Source: a bacterium (GTDB lineage: Bacteria; Patescibacteria; Saccharimonadia; Saccharimonadales; UBA4665). Taken from it: 8,991 bases of DNA. Made by a program: the position numbers and the translations under genes. The stretch is from assembly GCA_021778165.1 (NCBI GenBank), contig JAJYCU010000013.1:1-8991 (forward strand), written 5' to 3'. A model generated the notes under the pieces. It saw nothing but the letters and a program-made list of their open reading frames with translations, was not told the DNA's origin and searched no databases. Shown here piece by piece: positions 1 to 5,242 of the stretch (position 1 is the first letter of the stretch; each line of letters starts with the position of its first letter).

Positions 1-326
1 CATAGTTGAACAATATGAAATGCCACAATTAACCCTAAAACCAAAGCCAAAATTCCGGCAGCAGATTGCGTAAAATATAAAATATGTTTTTTATCAAAAC
101 GATCAGCAACCACTCCTCCCCAAACACCAAAAATTAAAATTGGTAAGAACTGTGCTGCAATCACTAAACCTAATTTAGTACCCGAATGCGTTAATTGTAA
201 GACTAACCAAGATAAGGCTATGGTCTGAATCCAAGTACCAGAAAGCGAGATACTTTGCCCGATTATAAACAACTTAAAATTTCGAATTTTAAGAGCAGCA
301 AACGTACGTCTTATAACAATTTCCAA
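1..326 (-). CDS. MFS transporter, N-terminal part (3' end beyond window)
   Basis: The 108 visible residues are the N-terminal third of a major facilitator superfamily permease, a proton-coupled exporter or importer of the inner membrane. A cytoplasmic leader (residues 1-17) precedes a first helix (about 18-45) containing SGTWIQTIALSWLVLQL, a second helix (51-70), the loop motif A GGVVADRFDKKHIL (70-83) with its typical G-x-x-x-D-R core, and a third helix (about 85-105). The SGTWIQ element is typical of the MFS_3/EntS-like drug and siderophore exporters, so efflux is the best guess; the substrate cannot be told. The start is a TTG (324-326): an in-frame TAA lies five codons upstream, no ATG intervenes, and AAAGG sits 9 bases before it. 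This is one of only two genes here with a clear SD. The gene runs off the left edge. Confidence 0.88.
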   Translation of the reverse strand, partial: MEIVIRRTFAALKIRNFKLFIIGQSISLSGTWIQTIALSWLVLQLTHSGTKLGLVIAAQFLPILIFGVWGGVVADRFDKKHILYFTQSAAGILALVLGLIVAFHIVQL

Positions 327-335
327 TTGAGATAA

Positions 336-370
336 CCTTTTTTAGTATTTAATTTACATAATTAAGTATA
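336..370 (-). promoter_or_regulatory. Possible -10 box and Shine-Dalgarno for the MFS gene
   Basis: On the minus strand TATACT (365-370) could be the -10 box, giving a leader of about 30 bases that carries AAAGG (336-340), 9 bases before the TTG start. No good -35 is seen at the proper distance, so the promoter half is weak while the SD half is convincing. It contrasts with the leaderless arrangement of most other genes here. Confidence 0.4.
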
Positions 371-452
371 CTCTAATGATTTTAAGAATATTAATGATAT
401 CGTAAGAAAAATTAAGTAAACAATAACTATTTTAAAATAACAGGGTGTAGTC

Positions 453-484
453 TTGCAATTTAAGAGGATATATGCAACTATAAC
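453..484 (+). promoter_or_regulatory. Possible promoter of the 490-1858 operon
   Basis: TTGCAA (453-458) resembles the -35 hexamers found before other genes of this window, and TATAAC (479-484) resembles a -10 box ending 5 bases before the ATG at 490. The 20-base spacer is longer than normal, so either the pair is suboptimal or one element is chance. If used, it would yield a leaderless mRNA starting at or next to the ATG. Confidence 0.4.
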
Positions 485-489
485 TATAT

Positions 490-741
490 ATGACTGAACT
501 ATCGAAGATATGTCCAGCTTCAGGGAAAGTTTGTGAAGCAAGAGAAGTACTGGCTGGAAAAATAACTCGAAACGAAGAATTAATTTCAATTTTTGGGCAA
601 GATAAATTGTTTAGTCCAAGTGCCCTAAAAAGGCATGAAGCAGGATTAGCAATCGGTACATCAATACTTAATAATGCAACCTGGGAATGTAGTGGCGAAG
701 GTTGCTATGTTATTTTTCAACTTACGAAATTGATTGATTAA
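490..741 (+). CDS. Small four-cysteine protein, function unknown
   Basis: An 83-residue soluble protein I cannot assign to a family. It has two cysteine pairs, CX6C near the N-terminus (C8, C15) and CX4C near the C-terminus (C67, C72, in WECSGEGCYV), an arrangement that could bind zinc or form disulfides. There is no signal peptide or membrane helix, so it is probably cytoplasmic. The start is fixed: an in-frame TAA at 481-483 excludes any extension. No SD is correctly spaced for this ATG; AAGAGG lies 22 bases upstream and instead suits a three-codon ORF at 472. It is the first gene of a tight operon, with only 2 bases to the next ATG (TAA-AT-ATG), so it is probably co-expressed with the DUF6624 protein and the hydrolase. 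The reading frame with two paired-cysteine motifs and operon context support a real gene. Confidence 0.72.
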   Translation: MTELSKICPASGKVCEAREVLAGKITRNEELISIFGQDKLFSPSALKRHEAGLAIGTSILNNATWECSGEGCYVIFQLTKLID

Positions 742-743
742 AT

Positions 744-1247
744 ATGGAATCACTCACCAACGAATTACTACTACGTAGTGAACAAGATCAAGTGATGCGA
801 AATAAAAATTTGGCAGATAACAATTTTTGGGATGAATCAATAGATAAAAATAACACGCTTTTTTTAAAAAAAATTATAAAAAAATATGGCTGGCCCACAA
901 TTAGCATGGTCGGGCAGCAAGCTTCTGATGCGGCTTGGTTATTAGTTCAACATGCTGATCACGATACTAAATTTCAAGAATATTGTTTAAATTTAATAAA
1001 AACAATTCCAAAGAAAGAAATTAATCAATCACACATAGCCTACTTAGAAGATAGAGTATTAGTAGCTAAGGGACTACCTCAAAAATACGGAACACAATTT
1101 TTTGGCATTGGAAAAGATTTAAAACCAAGACAAATTGAAGATAAGAAAAATGTAGACAAAAGACGAGCCAAAATGAATCTAAGTAAATTTGCCGAATACG
1201 AAAAACTAATGAATGAAACTTATAATAAAAAGCCAAAAATCTCATAA
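744..1247 (+). CDS. DUF6624 domain protein
   Basis: A 167-residue protein matching, from memory of the family, the DUF6624 pattern. It has a block YGWPTISMVGQQASDAAWLL (48-67) followed at once by VQHADHD (68-74), then YLEDRVLVAKGLPQKYGTQF (100-119), and a C-terminal element VDKRRAKMNLSKFAEY (137-152). The conserved H70, H73 and D72/D74 cluster could form a metal or catalytic site. No biochemical function is known to me for this family. The protein has no signal peptide or membrane helix. The start ATG follows the previous stop by 2 bases and has no SD, which suggests reinitiation by ribosomes finishing the upstream gene. It is followed after 2 bases by the hydrolase gene. Linkage to a hydrolase in one operon may be a clue to a shared substrate, but that is inference. 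Confidence 0.85.
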   Translation: MESLTNELLLRSEQDQVMRNKNLADNNFWDESIDKNNTLFLKKIIKKYGWPTISMVGQQASDAAWLLVQHADHDTKFQEYCLNLIKTIPKKEINQSHIAYLEDRVLVAKGLPQKYGTQFFGIGKDLKPRQIEDKKNVDKRRAKMNLSKFAEYEKLMNETYNKKPKIS

Positions 1248-1249
1248 CA

Positions 1250-1858
1250 ATGAAACAAATTTTACTAATTGGAGGTGGTACTACTTTTAATAATCAGTCT
1301 GATTATAAAAATTTTCTAAAAACCATCGATATAGATAAGGAAAGATTACTAATTAATGAAAGCTGGAAACAAAACATAAATATAGAGTTAGGATTTGACT
1401 ATGAAATTCTAATGCCAAAAATGCCAAACAGCACATACGCTAAATATGCCGATTGGAAAATTTATTTTGAGAGAATAATTAAAATCATTGATGATGAAAT
1501 AATTTTAATCGGACATTCTTTAGGTGGTATATTTTTAGCTAAATACTTAGCCGAAAATTATTTTCCAAAAAAAATTAATTCATTGTTTTTACTCGCCGCA
1601 CCATACAAAGAAAGAAAAGACGAAGACTGTCTTGGTGATTTTAAACTTCCAAGTAATTTAAACAATTTAAAAAAACAAGTAAAAAAAATCTATATATTAC
1701 ACAGCAAAGACGATAACGTCGTACCATATGAAGATTCATCTTATTATCATAATATGCTGGAAGGATCGAATTTAATTATTTTCAACGACAAAGGTCACTT
1801 TAATCAGCCTGATTTTCCAGAATTATTTAAATTAATTAAACAAACAATTTTTAATTAA
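1250..1858 (+). CDS. Alpha/beta hydrolase, RBBP9/YdeN-like serine hydrolase
   Basis: A 202-residue serine hydrolase with the compact alpha/beta fold of the RBBP9/YdeN group. The N-terminus MKQILLIGGGTTF is the first strand with the oxyanion-side glycines. The nucleophile elbow is IGHSLGG (87-93) with Ser90. The acid is most likely Asp155 in HSKDDNVVPY (151-160), and His183 in DKGHFN (180-185) completes the triad. There is no lid insertion, signal peptide or lipobox, so a cytoplasmic esterase or peptidase-like activity on a small substrate is expected; the substrate is unknown. It is the last gene of the three-gene operon, starting 2 bases after the DUF6624 stop (TAA-CA-ATG) without an SD. A poly-A-rich stretch (lysine/asparagine codons) reflects the AT bias of the genome rather than foreign origin. 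All three catalytic residues are intact. Confidence 0.9.
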   Translation: MKQILLIGGGTTFNNQSDYKNFLKTIDIDKERLLINESWKQNINIELGFDYEILMPKMPNSTYAKYADWKIYFERIIKIIDDEIILIGHSLGGIFLAKYLAENYFPKKINSLFLLAAPYKERKDEDCLGDFKLPSNLNNLKKQVKKIYILHSKDDNVVPYEDSSYYHNMLEGSNLIIFNDKGHFNQPDFPELFKLIKQTIFN

Positions 1859-1876
1859 TTTGAGAACTAACTAAAC

Positions 1877-1900
1877 AAAAAAATCGGATTATATATAATC
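1877..1900 (-). terminator. Weak AT-rich hairpin plus T-run after the 1907-2263 gene
   Basis: A perfect 14-base palindrome GATTATATATAATC (1887-1900) starts 6 bases beyond the minus-strand stop at 1907 and is followed on that strand by CGA and seven T (1877-1883). The stem is almost pure A-T and therefore weak. Only the minus strand has the T-run, so it would serve the minus-strand gene, not the hydrolase. Confidence 0.35.
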
Positions 1901-1906
1901 ATGTTC

Positions 1907-2263
1907 TTACGAATTTTTCTGATTTAAAATATCTTCCTGATAATTTAATGATGCGTATTCGGAATAATCCTTTATCTTTCTAGACTGAGGCAAATCCTCT
2001 AGCCCTTTTTGGGCTAACTTAACGCTTCCAATAACACCAAGTATTCCTATAGCTAAAATACTCGAAAATCTTTCTAAAAATAATACCTTAGAGGGGCTGG
2101 AAACTTCATAAAGGTCGATTTTATAACACGCTAACGCGGTTGACCCAGCTAGTGCTAAAGATGACAAGAATTTACCGGCACCTTTTAGGGAGATATTATT
2201 AGTTTCCATAGTTATCCTCGAAAGACTACTTATTGAGTCATTTTTTTCTTTATAGTCAGACAT
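1907..2263 (-). CDS. Small membrane protein with two predicted helices, function unknown
   Basis: A 118-residue unrecognised protein. A hydrophilic N-terminus (1-30) leads into a hydrophobic segment FLSSLALAGSTALACY (32-47), a short polar loop of about 18 residues, a second segment FSSILAIGILGVIGSVKLA (66-84), and a charged tail (85-118). A helical hairpin in the cytoplasmic membrane with both ends on the same side is the likely topology. Two starts are plausible. The long form (ATG 2261-2263) lies 9 bases after a -10 box and would be leaderless. Met19 (2207-2209) has GAGG (2216-2219) 6 bases upstream and would give a 100-residue form without the N-terminal 18 residues. The long form is given because the promoter supports it. 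It is divergent from the 2352 gene and convergent with the hydrolase gene. Confidence 0.7.
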   Translation of the reverse strand: MSDYKEKNDSISSLSRITMETNNISLKGAGKFLSSLALAGSTALACYKIDLYEVSSPSKVLFLERFSSILAIGILGVIGSVKLAQKGLEDLPQSRKIKDYSEYASLNYQEDILNQKNS

Positions 2264-2272
2264 AATTATATT

Positions 2273-2301
2273 ATTAAACTATAATATTTTAAAAATCACA
2301 A
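2273..2301 (-). promoter_or_regulatory. Promoter of the 1907-2263 membrane protein gene
   Basis: On the minus strand TTGTGA (2296-2301), a 17-base spacer and TTTAAT (2273-2278) form a plausible sigma70-type promoter. The -10 box ends 9 bases before the ATG at 2263, so the mRNA would be leaderless or carry only 2-3 leader bases. It sits back to back with the promoter of the 2352 gene. Confidence 0.5.
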
Positions 2302-2316
2302 ATTTAAATTTAAAAC

Positions 2317-2344
2317 TTGCAATAAATATTATTTTCAGCATAAT
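2317..2344 (+). promoter_or_regulatory. Promoter of the 2352 gene, leaderless type
   Basis: TTGCAA (2317-2322), a 16-base spacer and CATAAT (2339-2344), ending 7 bases before the ATG at 2352. The predicted transcription start coincides with the A of the ATG. No SD precedes the gene, in agreement with a leaderless message. Confidence 0.55.
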
Positions 2345-2351
2345 TACTCTA

Positions 2352-2753
2352 ATGAATAAAAAAGGTGAAGCACAATTTGGTTGGGGTACTCCAGTTAATC
2401 TAAACCCAGCTAACGCTGATATGGTCAGAGAATTAGTTGAAGATCGTATTTCTAAATTAAATCCAACTTCCCAAGATTATGTCAGCTATCTAGCTCTAAG
2501 AGATATACTTTTACCAATCTCAGCTGAATGCGACTCATTAAAGGATGCCATAATTTCCAGTTGTGGTGTCTTAGAAAACTTAGCACAAAATCCTACTCCA
2601 AACTCTAGGGAAATTACTAATTTCAATGTAGCTTCATTAAATCAACTATTTATCTCTCGGCACTCAGGCTGTAAAATGATTTTAAAAGGGGATATCGGTG
2701 TTGATTACTATGATTGTGACAAATGTAATTTTTGTGCCCAAATAGAACATTAA
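2352..2753 (+). CDS. Hypothetical protein with C-terminal cysteine cluster
   Basis: A 133-residue soluble protein I do not recognise. The N-terminal part begins GEAQFGWGTPVNLNP (5-19) and continues into a mostly helical middle (about 22-80) with acidic and basic residues mixed. The C-terminal 30 residues carry C107 and then CDKCNFC (122-128), a CX2CX2C cluster that with C107 and H104 or H133 could hold zinc or an iron-sulfur centre. C60 and C71 lie in the helical part. There is no signal peptide or membrane helix. It is expressed divergently from the 1907 membrane protein, from its own promoter with no SD, and is convergent with the 137-residue hypothetical gene. The promoter and an ATG at the predicted transcript start support the call; the function is open. 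Confidence 0.75.
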   Translation: MNKKGEAQFGWGTPVNLNPANADMVRELVEDRISKLNPTSQDYVSYLALRDILLPISAECDSLKDAIISSCGVLENLAQNPTPNSREITNFNVASLNQLFISRHSGCKMILKGDIGVDYYDCDKCNFCAQIEH

Positions 2754-2757
2754 ATTA

Positions 2758-2791
2758 AGTAGTTAAAGTATAGGAAAGACTTTATACTACT
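2758..2791. terminator. Bulged inverted repeat between convergent genes, possible two-way terminator
   Basis: AGTAGTTAAAG (2758-2768) pairs with CTTTATACTACT (2780-2791), an 11-base-pair stem with one bulged base and an 11-base loop. It lies between the stops of two convergent genes, and its right arm overlaps the TAG (2787-2789) of the minus-strand gene. No long T-run follows on either strand (TTAATTTAA on the minus side), so termination strength is doubtful. Confidence 0.4.
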
Positions 2792-3200
2792 GAGATATTC
2801 TGCTATTCATATCTTCAATAATTGAATCAAACGCCGTAATAACTAAACGGTCTAGTGAAGAAATTTTATCGCCAGTTGTCCATCTCAATAAATTATTTTC
2901 ACCAAATTGATCAACAACTACGCCCGTTACTGTAATAATTGTTTTTGGACCAGTATCATATTCTGGGTTAATTGTTGGATCAAATATTTCGTTAACTATG
3001 ATAATCCCAGAAAATTTATCGGTTTTGAAATATTCCTGCTTAAAACTATTTAAGAATGAGATGCGGGAATACCTATCCCCTGAAGCTCTATGGACACTGC
3101 CATCGTATCCAGAACCAAAAAGTGTTTGTATGACATTAACCTTATCTCTGATTCGTGCATCTATCTCCACATCATCACTTCTATTTAATTCAAATTTCAT
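2787..3200 (-). CDS. Hypothetical protein, 137 residues
   Basis: An unrecognised soluble protein without signal peptide, membrane helix or cysteine. The N-terminal third is charged (FELNRSDDVEIDARIRDKV, 3-21). The middle has alternating hydrophobic residues typical of beta strands (GIIIVNEIF, 64-72; TIITVTGVVVDQF, 87-99), and the C-terminus looks helical. The start ATG (3198-3200) has no SD; TTGCAA 28 bases upstream and the AT-rich stretch between could supply a promoter. The stop is TAG. It follows the SPFH gene after 60 bases in the same direction and may be partly co-transcribed with it, though the possible own promoter suggests independent expression. The opposite strand is open for a 75-codon stretch here, but that frame has no promoter support. 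It is kept as a gene on length, codon use and position, with no functional claim. Confidence 0.7.
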   Translation of the reverse strand: MKFELNRSDDVEIDARIRDKVNVIQTLFGSGYDGSVHRASGDRYSRISFLNSFKQEYFKTDKFSGIIIVNEIFDPTINPEYDTGPKTIITVTGVVVDQFGENNLLRWTTGDKISSLDRLVITAFDSIIEDMNSRISQ

Positions 3201-3205
3201 TTATA

Positions 3206-3234
3206 TATACTATAATATAACCTAATTTTTGCAA
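3206..3234 (-). promoter_or_regulatory. Possible promoter of the 2787-3200 gene
   Basis: On the minus strand TTGCAA (3229-3234) is followed by an AT-only stretch with several poor -10 candidates, of which AGTATA (3206-3211) has the normal 17-base spacer and ends 5 bases before the ATG. The -35 matches the TTGC form seen elsewhere in this window; the -10 is weak. Confidence 0.35.
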
Positions 3235-3260
3235 ATAAATTTATCCTAAAAATTCAGCTC

Positions 3261-4025
3261 TTACTTAGACTCTTTTATCATAAATTCTTTAACACTACTA
3301 ACGGTATCCATGAACTGAGCAGGGAAGACGATTGTACTATTTTTATCTGAAGCAATCTCAGTTAGAACTTGCAGGTTTCTAAGCTGCAAAGCTATTGGAT
3401 GCTTAGAAATAACATCAGCCGCTCTAGCAAGAGCTGCGGCACTTAATTCCTCTCCCTCAGCTGCGATTATTTTTGCTCTTTTTTCTCTCTCAGCTTGCGC
3501 AGCAGCCGACATTGCGCTTTGCATACTCTCAGGTAACTGGATATCTTTTAATTCAACCATACTGACATAGACACCCCATTTTTCAGTTGTTTTATCTAAA
3601 ATTGCCTTTATGGCATCATTAATCTTTATAGTCTGACTTAGTACGTCATCCAATAAATTTTGACCAACAATATTTCTTACTGTAGTTTGTGCTATTTGAT
3701 AAATAGCCGATAAAACATCTTGTATATCAACAACTGACTTAGCAGCATCAACCACTTGATAATAGGCAACCGCCGCTACATCAATCGAAACATTATCTTT
3801 CGTAATAACTTTTTGTGAATCAACCGGCAAGGTAACAGTCCTCATACCAATTTTTCGTATGTTATCAAATATTGGAATAATAAAACAAATCCCGGGTTGT
3901 TTGATATTCGTTTGCAGCTTACCTAATCGAAAAACAACACCTCGCTCGTACTGTTTGATTATCTTAATACTAGCTGCTAATAGAATAATAACTATTAGAA
4001 TTATAAATACTATCAAAGTTGACAT
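3261..4025 (-). CDS. SPFH/band 7 (stomatin/slipin-like) membrane protein
   Basis: A 254-residue slipin of the stomatin/prohibitin/flotillin/HflK-C superfamily. It has an N-terminal membrane anchor (residues 3-20, almost all I/L/V/A) and then the band 7 signature QYERGVVFRLGK (25-36). PGICFIIPIFDNIRKI (44-59) is the usual PG-hydrophobic-P block, and TKDNVSIDVAAVAYYQV (75-91) follows. A conserved coiled segment runs LPESMQSAMSAAAQAEREKR (164-183), and the C-terminal oligomerisation element STIVFP is at 230-235. Such proteins form large membrane-associated rings. Bacterial slipins usually pair with an NfeD-type protein, and none is seen here. The start at 4023-4025 is chosen because AAAGGAG lies 8 bases upstream; an in-frame ATG 13 codons earlier (4064) is behind that SD and unlikely. 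The gene lies 95 bases downstream of the 4121-4486 gene. Confidence 0.92.
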   Translation of the reverse strand: MSTLIVFIILIVIILLAASIKIIKQYERGVVFRLGKLQTNIKQPGICFIIPIFDNIRKIGMRTVTLPVDSQKVITKDNVSIDVAAVAYYQVVDAAKSVVDIQDVLSAIYQIAQTTVRNIVGQNLLDDVLSQTIKINDAIKAILDKTTEKWGVYVSMVELKDIQLPESMQSAMSAAAQAEREKRAKIIAAEGEELSAAALARAADVISKHPIALQLRNLQVLTEIASDKNSTIVFPAQFMDTVSSVKEFMIKESK

Positions 4026-4033
4026 AAACAAAT

Positions 4034-4040
4034 CTCCTTT
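4034..4040 (-). promoter_or_regulatory. Strong Shine-Dalgarno that decides the SPFH start
   Basis: AAAGGAG lies 8 bases upstream of the ATG at 4023-4025. It is the only strong SD in the window and shows that the SPFH protein begins MSTLIVF and not at the upstream in-frame ATG (4064). Confidence 0.8.
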
Positions 4041-4120
4041 ATGATTAATCTTATTCTGTTCCAATTAATCATTGATTACAAGACCTTTATTTAAAAATCT
4101 CATTTATTTATATCAATAAA

Positions 4121-4486
4121 CTATTTATTTCCTTGAAAATAATCTCTAACAGAACTAGCCGAACTTAAGTCAATTTGATTAGAGATGGCACTACAAACCA
4201 TAACATTTTTACTTAAACCAATTTTTCCAAGCAAACCTGGTCTGATTCTTTTTTCAATGCGACTACCACTGCAATTTTCAATTTCTGCGGCTAAATCAGG
4301 ATGTTCTTGTTTGAGAACGATAGCCGGAATTTCACCATAGCCCATAGAATTATGATCTATAAAAAAATAGATTAAAGCCTCATCATTTTTGAATAATACC
4401 CTAGTAAACATATAGGGTCGTTGCTTCAATATAATTTGTTCATTAGTTTTTAAAATTCTATTTGGACAGTTAGAACATAATTCCAT
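4121..4486 (-). CDS. Hypothetical protein with N-terminal CX2C
   Basis: A 121-residue protein of unknown family. It opens with MELCSNCPNR, a CX2C pair (C4, C7), and has two more cysteines at C72 (ENCSGSRIEKR) and C98 (VMVCSAIS), so a four-cysteine metal site is possible. The segment VLFKNDEALIYFFIDHNSM (30-48) has strand-like hydrophobic alternation. There is no signal peptide or membrane helix. The gene begins 20 bases after the stop of the 208-residue gene on the same strand and is probably co-transcribed with it. GTAAGG 12 bases before the ATG is a poor SD. The NCSG and CX2C elements recall the small 490-741 protein, but the similarity is too short to claim homology. Its stop is TAG. It precedes the SPFH gene, so the three may form one transcription unit. 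Confidence 0.75.
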   Translation of the reverse strand: MELCSNCPNRILKTNEQIILKQRPYMFTRVLFKNDEALIYFFIDHNSMGYGEIPAIVLKQEHPDLAAEIENCSGSRIEKRIRPGLLGKIGLSKNVMVCSAISNQIDLSSASSVRDYFQGNK

Positions 4487-4506
4487 TGTTACAATTTACC
4501 TTACAA

Positions 4507-5133
4507 TTAAATTAGTCCGTTAGGTAATAATCTAAAAACTTTTAAACTACCTTGTGGCATTTCTCTAGATTCACGATAAACCTCATCGGTGCCAATCACA
4601 GTTAGTCTAGGTCTCGTAGTAGTAAAATCAGTCAGCTGATAATCAAATAATGGATCTTCTGCCGAGTTATTCGAATCATTAGATGCAAATACTTCTAATT
4701 TTGCAATATTGATTGAAACGGGTTCAGTACCTAATTTACATATCTCATCTCCTTGCCAAAATATTGGCGACAAAATAGGTACAGAAAAAAAATAACCTGA
4801 GTCATCAAAACGTTTAATCATAAGTGGTTCATCAGCTATAATTCCTAATATACCGGTGGTTTTTCTTCGTGCAAACTCACCGTTAAAATTAATTATCGGT
4901 TGATAAATATGCCCTTTAATTTTTTCGGCCATAGTACTCAAATTTTCAGCAACCTTAACTGAACCAACTAGCCCAATTCCCATTTTTTCGGCTTCAGATA
5001 ATATCAGAGGTTCACTACTGAGAGCCATTGTCATTACTCTGGAAACTGCTCTCCTATATTCAGCACGAGCATTTACTAAATCATTAACTATAGCTTGTCG
5101 TTTTTGTTCGGGTGAAATTGATTCTTTTGTCAT
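4507..5133 (-). CDS. Hypothetical protein, 208 residues
   Basis: An unrecognised soluble protein. The N-terminal portion (about 8-75) is predicted helical and charged (SPEQKRQAIVNDLVNARAEY, 7-26). The rest looks strand-rich, with GILGIIADEPLMIKRF (94-109), YFFSVPILSPIFW (114-126) and a loop of acidic and polar residues (150-163) before a final strand region ending GSLKVFRLLPNGLI. There is no signal peptide, membrane helix or recognisable catalytic motif. The start is forced: an in-frame TGA directly precedes the ATG. A good promoter ends 7 bases upstream, so the mRNA should be leaderless. It is the first gene of a probable operon with the 121-residue CX2C protein (20-base gap) and possibly the SPFH gene. 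One possibility is that it acts at the membrane with the SPFH scaffold; this rests on position only. Confidence 0.8.
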   Translation of the reverse strand: MTKESISPEQKRQAIVNDLVNARAEYRRAVSRVMTMALSSEPLILSEAEKMGIGLVGSVKVAENLSTMAEKIKGHIYQPIINFNGEFARRKTTGILGIIADEPLMIKRFDDSGYFFSVPILSPIFWQGDEICKLGTEPVSINIAKLEVFASNDSNNSAEDPLFDYQLTDFTTTRPRLTVIGTDEVYRESREMPQGSLKVFRLLPNGLI

Positions 5134-5140
5134 TCAATAC

Positions 5141-5169
5141 ATTAAACTATCAAGTCTTAAGTTATGCAA
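5141..5169 (-). promoter_or_regulatory. Promoter of the 5133 gene, leaderless type
   Basis: On the minus strand TTGCAT (5164-5169), a 17-base spacer and TTTAAT (5141-5146), ending 7 bases before the ATG. The base triplet before the ATG is an in-frame TGA, so the start cannot lie further upstream. This is the cleanest leaderless promoter in the window. Confidence 0.65.
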
Positions 5170-5220
5170 GCATGAGCAAGTTAGACTAATAAGAGGGCAA
5201 TTTAAGTCTAAGATAATGCA
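5152..5220. repeat. Imperfect 17-base direct repeat in the 5134-5242 intergenic region
   Basis: AAGTCTTAAGTTATGCA (5152-5168) recurs as AAGTCTAAGATAATGCA (5204-5220), 13 of 17 bases identical and 52 bases apart. The first copy overlaps the -35 box and spacer of the 5133 promoter. A short inverted repeat TTAGAC/GTCTAA (5181-5186 and 5206-5211) lies between and within them. It could be an operator pair or chance in AT-rich DNA. Confidence 0.35.
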
Positions 5221-5242
5221 TTAATTTTTTATCTCACGTTAC

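Noticed and set aside
362..589. Minus-strand open frame of 75 codons, hydrophobic
   Set aside because: It overlaps the start of the 490 gene, has AT-driven Leu/Ile/Val content and no promoter or SD; the plus-strand gene has operon support.
2998..3225. Plus-strand open frame of 75 codons
   Set aside because: It lies wholly across the 2787-3200 gene and its promoter on the other strand and shows no domain or upstream signal.
3859..4044. Plus-strand open frame of 61 codons
   Set aside because: It is antisense to the well-identified N-terminus of the SPFH gene, so it is a shadow of that gene.
4026..4064. Upstream ATG start for the SPFH protein, adding 13 residues
   Set aside because: The strong AAAGGAG lies inside this extension at the right distance for the inner ATG, and the extra residues are polar and precede the membrane anchor.
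5212..5238. Palindrome TAATGCATTA followed by six T on the plus strand
   Set aside because: It resembles a plus-strand terminator, but no plus-strand gene reads into it; the genes on both sides are on the minus strand, where no T-run follows.
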